Below, in pieces: positions 55,028 through 64,000 of a DNA stretch of 64,000 bases. Where the stretch lies: positions 62,485,496 to 62,549,495 of the forward strand of contig CM043970.1 in NCBI GenBank assembly GCA_014529385.2, given 5' to 3'. The stretch's first letter is position 1. Every line of letters starts with the position of its first letter. Under the pieces are notes generated by a model. That model was not told where the DNA came from. It saw nothing but the letters and a program-made list of their open reading frames with translations, and made no database searches. The translations under genes and the position numbers were made by a program. The stretch is from Adiantum capillus-veneris (Eukaryota; Streptophyta; Polypodiopsida; Polypodiales; Pteridaceae).

Positions 55028-56700
55028 ACCCTTCCACCAATATTTCTCTTTGATTTTAGCAAAAGTGGCCCAAACTCCCCCTTGTCCTACCCATAGCGAC
55101 TCCTGGAATTCTTTAAGTACTCAAAGTTGTGTTACCTTGTCACAAAAAACTCATTGAGGGGTTCCTCTCCGCTTCTTTGGATGCTTCCATAGAAACCTAT
55201 TTTATAAGAAATACCCATAAGCCTTCTTTTGGATACGCTTAAACTCTTGTTTGGTCCAATCCTCCTACTTCTTTAGTGTACTCAAATATTTCCCAATCAG
55301 CAACCATTCACCCTTTGTCCTCAACAAAAGATTGTAATGCAAAAATCGTGTTTTTACATTCTACATGTAGTTTTGAAGAGGTAAAGAACCTCAATCCCAC
55401 ATCTTTAGCTTCAGAAATCATAGTCTCTTCGTATTCAAACCCATCCCTAGACAACATATGAGTTATCGGATTATCCTTCCCTGCAATATGATGAAATTCG
55501 AGATTTAATGACTTAATATATGCTATCCAACACAGCGAGGCTATGTCTGGTGTAGAACAACTTGTGATAATCCCAAGTAGTGGTAAGCAATTTGTCTCCA
55601 CTATTATAGAAGCACCAATAAAGTACTCCTTGTCACACCTTAGGGTAATTGTTAAACCCCAAAGTTCCCTTTTTACCTGCAGATATGCTCTCTGCCAAGA
55701 ACTTAATACTTTAGCACCAAATATGATAGAATACCTTTTTCTCTGCTTGTCATCCTGCCCAATAGCCTGCCCAACACCTATAGGACTCATGTCAACCATC
55801 ACAATAATTGGCTTTCCGCTTTTGTAGTCTGCTTTCCTTAATGTAGGAACCTCTAGTAACATCTTCTTTAGTTTACAAACAACATTTGAGTGTTCTTATT
55901 TCCAAACAAATTTTTGTTTTTTCTTGACAATTTGGTATAAGTCCTCTGCAACATGTGAAAATGGGGTAACCATATCAAGTAAAACACACATGCACCTAAA
56001 AATATTTGCACTTCCATAATTGAATTGCATGTCTCTTTCATCCTTTGAATAGAATCCAGTTTGATAGGTCTTGGTCTTCTACAAGATGGTCCACATAAGT
56101 GTCCCACATGCAAAACTTCTTTCACCCCAAACATAGAATTTTGAGTTGAGAGTGTAAGGTTGACCTCTTCAAGCCTTGATAATATCCTATCACAATAAAC
56201 AATATGGTTAGCCACAAACTGTTTGCACCCCTCTTATCTTTGAACTCATCTTTTTCACCCTTTTATCAGCACGTCGTCAATAAAAGGCATGGTGAGCTGA
56301 GGAATGAAATCCCATTCATCGTGTGGGCAACTGAATTAGTTGCACCCTGTGTCAATGTGCACATTCTTACTAATCCCAAAGGACTATGCATGGCTGTCAA
56401 CTCCCTAATTTCTACAGCCAGTGAAATTGATCATAACCTGAATACAAGTCTCCCATAGAATAAATGGCTCTACCGAAAAAATCCTTTGCAAAATCATCAA
56501 CCGTTGGACCTCTCCCTACATTTCTAATAGTTACTGGTTGCATATCCTGTATAAAACTCAATGTATCATTCTTCTTAGGAACCATAAACCACATGTTATA
56601 GTAAGGATCAAAAGAAGGATACAAAATGCACATCTTAATCTTCTCATTTAACAAATCAACCAACTTAGGAAGATGAGCTTTTGGAACACAAATAGGTCAC
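55028..56700 (-). pseudogene. Gypsy-B reverse transcriptase and RNase H, heavily decayed
   Basis: Read leftwards: RT N-part with KIKMCILYPSFDPYYNMWFMVPKK-type sequence (56640-56570), a motif region IYSMGDLYSGYDQF (about 56455-56420; the usual catalytic Asp context) and a gap with stops. RT thumb follows (RILSRLEEVNLTLS, 56180-56140; GHLCGPSCRRPRPIKLD), then RNase H with IIVMVDMSPIGVGQAIGQ (55800-55750) and SLNLEFHHIAGKDNP (55510-55460). The YxDD box is not seen. Stops and frameshifts lie between each block. I infer an old insertion. Confidence 0.75.
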
Positions 56701-57041
56701 AGATTCCAAGGGAGGTGTGGAGCAATGAGTATCACATAGGAGCCACAATGCTAGGATCCACACAATCGATCTCACTTGGTTGGAAAGAAAAATCCTTCCA
56801 TGCTTCTTTAACATATCTTGAAAGATTCTATCTCCTCTTGATTTAGAAAATCTGCATCACCAATCTTCAATTTCTGCAACGTTTCTTCAGTAAATGAATA
56901 CCCAATTTTACATGGATCTCTAAGAATAGGCTAGAAAGATGCTTTCTCCATAATTGTAATGCTTTGTTTTGCCAATGAAATAGCCATAAGTCTGACCTTC
57001 TTTGCCACTGTTTTGTATTTTGTATTTACATGTACCTCCTC

Positions 57042-58004
57042 TTAATCCACCTCTTCTTTGAATTGAAAAAGGATGTCATACATATAAAGAGAGTTTACCT
57101 TAAGAATCTTAATCCCAGATTCATCATTGGATTGCATGGCTGCATACAATTCCTCCATTGTGTCCACAAATGCATATTCTTCAAAAATCCTTGAAATTGC
57201 TTCATTTGGGTCCAATATCTCACATTCCTCAAACATACCTTGTGCATTGCAAACATGTTGCTTCTCCCAATTGCATAGCTCATTGAATTTCCTATTGATC
57301 CCTCTGAAGAAAAACCCTAAATACTCAAGAAATGGCCTTTCTACAAACGCCCACCACTGTCAGTGAATCTTCTCCTTCAAAGAACCATCATAGTCTTGCT
57401 TTACGATGACCCTGTTCTTTTTAAATTCTTTTGTCAGCTTTGGAAATGGATGACCCCTTAAGGTGTCCATGTTCCTGTCATGTTCTACACAAACAATTAG
57501 AAACTCTACCCCTTTCTTCCCATTACGACTTTGGATCCTAACATATGCAAATCCATCATCCAAAACTTTTGTTTCCATTCGCACCATAGTAATATAAGGC
57601 TATCCCAATATAGTTGGATAAGCTGAGTGCTCTTGCACGAAGAAATTATGTTCATCGCTTACATCCCCTATAGTTATTTTAACATTAGGACATGCACCAT
57701 GCAAACCACGTGATTGTGCATTAGCGGCTCAGATACACCACCCATGTTTGACATCAATAGGCCACTTCCCTTTCAAATATAAGCTCTTTGACATAAGGTT
57801 TACTTATGAACCATGATCTACCAATGCGACAACCGGCTCCTTCGAATCACCTATTATCACCAAAGTTTTAGTAGTATCATTGGCCCAATGATTCCGTGTA
57901 AAATGGTTGCGAGGTACTTCTTCATGATACTCATCCTCATGAAATCTGACATCGTGCAACATCTCTTTCATACCACCTTTCCAATATTTGGTCTTTAGAG
58001 GCAA
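57042..58004 (-). pseudogene. Gypsy-B protease region
   Basis: A minus-strand frame (57804-58004) ends EPVVALVDHGS (about 57810-57840), a retropepsin active site with Asp-His-Gly instead of Asp-Ser/Thr-Gly, followed by a stop. 57360-57587 continues as the protease C-part (METKVLDDGFAYVRIQS, VEFLIVCVEHDRN). 57042-57236 holds an acidic linker (IFEEYAFVDTMEELYAAM) of unknown role. The reading frame changes several times. Confidence 0.68.
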
Positions 58005-58162
58005 ACCTATTTTCCATAGATGTATTAGTCCATCCTTCCAAAAACCATGTCTTTACGCTTGGCTTCTGAAAATTCATCGCACTCACTCTTGACATGATCA
58101 AGACTATCGCACCACATGTAGTATTGATTTCCACTTCCCCTCTGTGGACCGCCTTGTTTTGA

Positions 58163-59000
58163 TCAAGATGTTGAACCTTTTTCTTCAAGCTTCACCAATT
58201 TCAAATTGATGTTTAACTCATGGATTCCATTCACAAGCTCATCCATGGAAGACTCCTCTAGCTTTGGGGTCTTCTCTAATAGCACAGGGGTCTCTTCTTC
58301 TTTTTCTTTTACATCTGTATTCATCCAGTATAACTTATCCATCCTTTCTTGTTGTTTCACCACCATATTGATCGCTTCAATCCCTTCTTTTCAATCTGAT
58401 TTCAGCCCTAACTCCCTTGCTGGATCCTCAAGGAGATCCGCTAAGCTCTTTTGCGGTTTTAAGTCTCGAGTGCCTGCACAAACAATTCTACCTTTTCAGT
58501 ATTCAAAGCGATACGTTTGGTGACAGATAACTGACCAAATCTCTTCTCAAATTCTTGTAGAAATATATGTGGAAAAAGTTCCTTATTGTGTTGCTGCACC
58601 CACTTTAGAAATCTTTCCTTCGTAAAACGCTCCTTATCTTCAAGAAAATGTTCGTGTTTAAGAGCCTGCTTCAACGCCACCCATGTACCCCCATGCATAG
58701 TCCAAAGCTCCTCAACCCATGCCTGTAGTTAAGGCAAGACTACTAGCCCAAAATTTTCCATTGCTGCTTGCTCACATGATCCCTTGTCTTCCATAGCCTA
58801 TTTGTATATTTGACAAAATTTGCTAACATCTCGGCCTTCAAAACACCCTACTTTATCTGTCACTGTTTGCCTAGCTTTGTGAGTCCGAGCTTCCATTTAT
58901 CTTTCAGAGCTTTGAGTCATCATCTGCTAATGGTGGCACATAAGTGCAACAAATTGCTACATCAAGTTTTGCATCCCATTATCTTGGATCGACAACATGG
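58163..59000 (-). pseudogene. Gypsy-B gag, decayed
   Basis: Frames at 58459-58698 (GGTWVALKQALKHEHFLEDKERFTKERFLKWV; FEKRFGQL) and 58163-58366 (KQQERMDKLYWM; acidic ELEESSMDELVNGIHELN-like) look like a Ty3-type gag. Stops separate them, and no zinc knuckle is seen. 57937-58188 links towards the protease. The 5' leader lies right of about 59000 and no LTR edge could be fixed. Confidence 0.6.
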
Positions 59001-59109
59001 CTAGCTCCGTCTACCCTGATCAATTTTGCGTCCGGTTCACCAATTTTTTGGAGTTTGTGATTCTCCAAGGTAGACTGAGAAAGCACCGGGCCTCCTGCTA
59101 TAGACAGGA

Positions 59110-60122
<1,013 letters not shown>

Positions 60123-60519
60123 TGTTATGAGTGTGTATAGAGCTAGAAGAGAGCAAGAGGGGGCGCTCACAATGTACAAGAGCTTGGGACTTGATGATAA
60201 GCTTAATCTTGATTACAAGACTTAATACTTTATTATGAGAGCTATACACAAGACTTGGATTACATGACTTGAGTAGAAGACAAGGCTTGATTGCAAGGAC
60301 AAGACTTGAACATAAGACAAGAACTAGAAGAGGGATTTCCTCATAGGAGCCTCACAACTGGTGTTGGCAAGACTGAGGGGCTTGTGTCCCAAGACCCCTA
60401 TTTATACTAGTGCTCGTGGAGGTTAGAACTTTCTAGGTTCTTCTTGAGGAGGTTAGAATCTTCTTGATATCATATTTGGGATGTTGACCATAATTAGCAA
60501 ATAATGGAGTGTGACAGGT
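60123..60519 (-). repeat. Gypsy-C 3' LTR (right edge approximate)
   Basis: Its first 53 bp match 63948-64000. A minus-strand TATAAATA box lies at 60399-60406. The inner edge is uncertain; TGTGACA at about 60513-60519 is a candidate. Confidence 0.6.
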
Positions 60520-60582
60520 GGAGCCGTGAAAATTGTTATTGTAGGAGAATTTTGCTCGCAGTAGGAGCTTGACCCAATTATC

Positions 60583-62136
60583 CTAGTGATAATTGATAGT
60601 ACAACAAAGATACTGTTCCAAAACTTGATTTACTCTATGTGTTTGTCCATCACTTTGTGGGTGATTGGCTGAGGAGAGGTTGATTTGTACTCCGAGTAGC
60701 TTGAATAAGCTTTTCCAGAAGCTAGAGATGAATTGTGGGCCTCGATCAAAAACTATGTCATCCGGTAATCCCTGATAATGATAGATATGCTGTAGAAAGA
60801 GTTTTGCCGTACCTTCACGGGTGATGATTTTAGTGGTTGGAATGAAATGTGCCATTTTTGTAAATCGATCCACGACTACTAAACTGGAGTCAAATCCTTG
60901 TGACAAGGGCAGCTCTACAATGTAATCCATGGAGATGGATGAGCATAGTTTGCTTGGAATGGGCAAGGGATGGAGTAACCCAGGAGGATGATGACGAGGG
61001 GCCTTTGATCTATTGCAAGTGTCACAAGGGCCAATATACTCCTTGAAAAGATTCCACATTTGAGGCCACCAAAAGTCATGGGAGAGACGCTCAATTGTCT
61101 TATTAACGCCAAAATTCTCTACTAATGGAAGATCGTGCCGATGTTGAAGTACCTCCAAGTGTGTTTGTCCTGGAAAAATATAGAGAAGACCCTTATAGTA
61201 AATTAGTCCATTAATTTCTTGAAAGTCCTCATTAACCCCTTGTCCTTGTAGTTGTTGTCTAATATTCTGAGCAAGTGGGTCCTTGGCAATTAGTGTCTTC
61301 ACCTTTGAAAGAAAAGTAGAATCTTCATGATCTTGGCTTATGGTGGCGTTTAGCTTAAGCTGCTCAAGTTTCAAAGTCACTGACTCTTGTTGATCAAATG
61401 TTGCGTCGCCTTCTCTAGGTGCAAGGTATGATCTTCTTGATAATGCATCTGGCTTACCTTGTTGATGGCCAGGCCTATAAGAGACAAATAAATCAAACCT
61501 TGATAGGATACCACTCCACCTGTCTTGGTGATGATTCAAGACATGGAATGCCATGAAGTATAATTCCAAATTCTTGTGATCTGTATAGTCTGTCTCTAGG
61601 AGGAAAGGCTTTGTAAGATCTGCTAGAATTAGAATGGGTGCAGTTGTGAAAGCTTGCTTGAGAGTCTGAAAAGCTTTCACGGCCTCTGAGTCCCAAACAA
61701 ACTTATTATGGCATGTAAACCTTGTGAGTGTTTTAACCACCGTGGAGTATCCTTGGATAAAGATATGATAGAAATTTGCAAATTCGAGGAAACATTGGAC
61801 TTCTCTTACCAAGGTGGGTGTCTCCCAATCAAGGATGGTTTGAACCTTCTTTGGATCCATGGAGATTCCCTTTTCAGAGATAACATAACCAAGAAATTCC
61901 ACCTTAGATTGATGGAAAGAGCAGTTCTCCAACTTTGCATATAACCCTGATGCAAGAAGCTTTCGAAGCACTAATTGTGCATGGTGCTCATGCTCTTCTT
62001 GATCCTTGGAAAATATCAAGATATAATCCAAGTATATTACCATAAAACAATCCAAATACTCCCGAAAGATGTCGTTCATTAAAGGTTGAAAAATTGGTGG
62101 GGCATTTGTGAGACCAAATGGCATGATTCTCATCAA
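60583..62136 (-). pseudogene. Gypsy-C RT (partial), RNase H (deleted) and integrase, one long frame
   Basis: An uninterrupted 517-codon frame. RT palm from MPFGLTNAPPIFQ (62120) has the catalytic box reading YLDYILIF (about 62030), with Tyr for the second Asp. The thumb is followed by ETDYTDHKNLEL, then jumps to WSGILSRFDLFVSYRPGH, so most of RNase H is missing in frame (about 61570-61500). The integrase zinc region (CDTCNRSKAPRHHPPG) and core follow, with SMDYIVELP (60930) and FDRGPQF (60745). HPQSDGQTHRVNQ (about 60665) has His at the usual Glu. The fold resembles chromovirus-type gypsy. It is enzymatically dead despite the open frame. Confidence 0.88.
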
Positions 62137-62389
62137 TATTTTTTTATAATTCTACCAATTCATCTTGAGATAGGATGTATATTGGACCAACAAGGGGTTG
62201 GGTTCCCTCTTGAATCTCTATAGCACAATCATAGGGTTGATGCTCTGGTAAGAGGTCTGCATTCTTTTTCTCAAAAACATCATTGTAATCTTGATATTGA
62301 CATGGCAATGCCTCCATGATTTTTGTTATTGATGTGTCGGCTGGTGTTGCAAATATCAAGAAAGTTGGATACTTTTTGGTTGTACGCAT
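62137..62389 (-). pseudogene. Gypsy-C RT N-terminal remnant
   Basis: DVFEKKNADLLPEHQPYDCAIEI followed by PIYILSQDELVEL is the segment before the RT palm. After a stop (62144-62146) and a few codons (KNIDE) the sequence jumps to the MPFGLTNAP block. About 100 residues, including the RT region that carries the first catalytic Asp, are deleted. Confidence 0.8.
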
Positions 62390-62449
62390 GAAGACCTTGG
62401 CTTCAAGATATATAGGCCTATTAGGCCCTCCCTTCTTCTTTTGGAGTTT

Positions 62450-63171
62450 TCATGGTTCAATTCTCCGAGCCCTCAAATATGTTAGGGTTATGTAATTCAA
62501 GCCAGAGTAGACCAATAACAATTGGAATGCTTGGGCTTGTATGATATTGAACGCTATTCTTGAAACATGATCCTTTAATGTTACTTCTATGGGGCGAGTT
62601 TCATACGTGACATCCCCCGAAGCGAGGGGATGACCATCAATGACTTCTATAGTTGCTGGATTATACCTCTCCACAAGTGGTATGCCTTGTTCTTTTGAAA
62701 ATTCTTTGTCCATGACGCACGCTGTTGCGCCTGAATCTTGTAATGCTTCACAATCCATGGGCCTACCCAGCATATGGTTCTTGACCGGTAGCATAAAACT
62801 TGAAGTGGAATAAGCGGGAAGAAAGAGACCTTCTTTTTCCTGTCTTTTGTCCAATTGGTCGGTCTCTATTGAGGTTGGACTTCCATGTTTTCCAAACACG
62901 TGGAGGCCTACACCATGAACCTTCATCCTTATCTTCCTTGGACATTGTTGAATAATGTGCCCCTGCTCTCCACAATACATACATAGCCATTGTTGAATAA
63001 TGTGCCCCTGCTCTCCACAAAACATACATAGCCATTAATGCATGGCCTTTGCTTCTCTTGGGCTGAGAGAGGTTGAAACCGTGTTGAATCAATTTGCATG
63101 GGCTCGATGCTTGATTCATGGCCCTGTTGAGGTGTGTAGACATCATGTGTTACTTCTATTTGGGATTGCAA
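62450..63171 (-). pseudogene. Gypsy-C gag C-terminus with duplicated zinc knuckle, and protease
   Basis: A CCHC knuckle CMYCGEQGHIIQQC is preceded by a duplicate CMFCGEQGHIIQQW, made by a 45-bp tandem duplication (62943-62987 and 62988-63032). Protease follows with MDCEALQDSGATACVMD (about 62760-62710). The frame upstream changes near 63030. In Ty3/gypsy elements the knuckle packages RNA; the first copy lacks the final Cys. Confidence 0.85.
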
Positions 63172-63361
63172 TGGTGCCCCAAGACGCCTCTCGTATCATC
63201 TCTCAAATAGTCGATTATCACATTCTATTGCTTGAGAGATGAACTTGCTTAGTGTGTGAACCTTTGGCATAGTCAATAAAGATCTTTTATGTCATCCTTT
63301 AATCACCACCAAAATTGGATAATGAAATATCCTCATGCCAAGTCAAATCACAAGTGAGTTG

Positions 63362-63766
63362 TCAAAATTTGGATGCACATATGAATGCATGTCTTGTTCC
63401 TTGGAGGAGAGTTCTAAGTTTGGTTTCATCAACCCTTGCTCTATAGGTATCCCCAAAGGTTGCAGAGAACTCCTGCACAAAAGCTTCGAATTCATGAAGG
63501 AGAGGAGATTCTTTTTCAAGTAAGGGAGCAAACCAAGAGAGAGACATACCCAAGAGGAGGGTCCCAATAAGATCTACTTGAGAGGAATCATCTAGATAAC
63601 GCACTTGTTGCATTCGAATGAAGAGACGCACTTGGAGAAAACCTCTAAACTTTGATCTAGTCCCATCAAATTTTTCAAGCATGCTGACCTTCGGCTCCTT
63701 CTTATATTGTTGAGAATAGCTTGTGCTTGATGTGTGCTTGTCTCTTAAAGCTCTTGAATTTGTCAT
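63362..63766 (-). pseudogene. Gypsy-C gag N-terminal capsid region
   Basis: 134 codons from ATG 63766 (MTNSRALRDKHTSS). Retrotrans_gag features: VSMLEKFDGTRSKFRGF, IGTLLLGMSLSWFAPLLEKESPLLHEFEAFVQEFSATFGD. A TGA follows SKF at about 63362. The capsid would continue into 63171 and below in other frames. It encodes the structural shell protein; the copy is truncated by a stop. Confidence 0.82.
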
Positions 63767-63947
63767 TGAAGATCTTGCAAGGCCGGACCCAAAAGATTAG
63801 GGGTTTCCCTACTTAGCTTGAAGTTGAGCGTTACTCTCGCAAAGTTCTTGTAACTAAGCTTGGATGCTTCGCAATGCGCTGATGACACCTTTCATCGTTG
63901 GCTCCATGGTGGCTTGAGAAGACTAAGAGATGGCAGTCTTGCCAAAC

Positions 63948-64000
63948 TGTTATGAGCGCGTATAGAGCTAGAAGAAAGCAAGAGGAGGTGCTCACAATGT
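63948..64000 (-). repeat. Gypsy-C 5' LTR, start only
   Basis: 53 bp matching 60123-60175 with a few differences. It continues beyond the window. Confidence 0.85.

Larger units (their letters stand above)
60123..64000 (-). mobile_element. Gypsy-C: Ty3/gypsy element, 5' LTR truncated by window end
   Basis: The left LTR starts TGTTATGAGTGTGTATAGAGC at 60123 and the right LTR starts TGTTATGAGCGCGTATAGAGC at 63948, continuing to the window end. It lies on the minus strand (gag at right, integrase at left). It inserted into repeat R''. Confidence 0.85.

Overview
The window looks like intergenic DNA from a large, repeat-rich land-plant nuclear genome. I found no convincing host gene, no tRNA or rRNA, and nothing bacterial. 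The evidence for a plant is: CACTA (En/Spm-type) DNA transposons with tnp2-type transposase genes containing short GT-AG introns, Ty1/copia elements primed from initiator-Met tRNA, a Ty3/gypsy element with two RNase H domains, and very long (GA)n, (TA)n and poly-G tracts. The microsatellite load and element types would fit a large-genome lineage such as a fern or lycophyte, but the species cannot be decided from this sequence.

Layout. 1-6288: plus-strand CACTA element C, whose 5' end lies outside the window; it carries a broken tnp2 gene, a second gene and a subterminal GTCGCTAT repeat zone. 6289-22573: repeat R (the PBS and LTR end of an unidentified element X), interrupted at 7989-22493 by minus-strand copia-1 (279-bp LTRs, CAAAA target duplication). 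Copia-1 is itself interrupted in gag by minus-strand gypsy-A at 11865-21175 (1.6-kb LTRs). 22574-24070: degenerate copia LTR, PBS and gag/protease remnants. 24079-36672: a composite CACTA locus with two colinear copies (A, truncated; B, nearly full length), followed by a third fragment D to about 37220. 37221-39555: nothing recognised. 39556-41823: second copy R'. 41824-42923 and 53479-59000: the two halves of an old gypsy (gypsy-B), split by a 10.5-kb element with about 170-bp LTRs and no coding capacity (LARD-like, 42924-53444). Inside that lies the youngest-looking element, copia-3 (45923-51527, GTCCT target duplication). A 605-bp MITE with a TA target duplication sits in the gypsy-B integrase region. 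59110-60122: third copy R''. 60123-64000: gypsy-C, whose 5' LTR runs off the window end.

How the parts relate: the window records layered insertion (copia-3 in LARD in gypsy-B; gypsy-A in copia-1 in R). Most coding regions are broken by stops or frameshifts. Copia-3 is the best preserved and carries only about two frameshifts. The most interesting signals are non-coding. They are a hairpin conserved upstream of three CACTA transposase genes, a 332-bp foldback between the two genes of CACTA-B, a miRNA-precursor-like hairpin in CACTA-C, and precise absence of three 3' introns in CACTA-C relative to CACTA-B.
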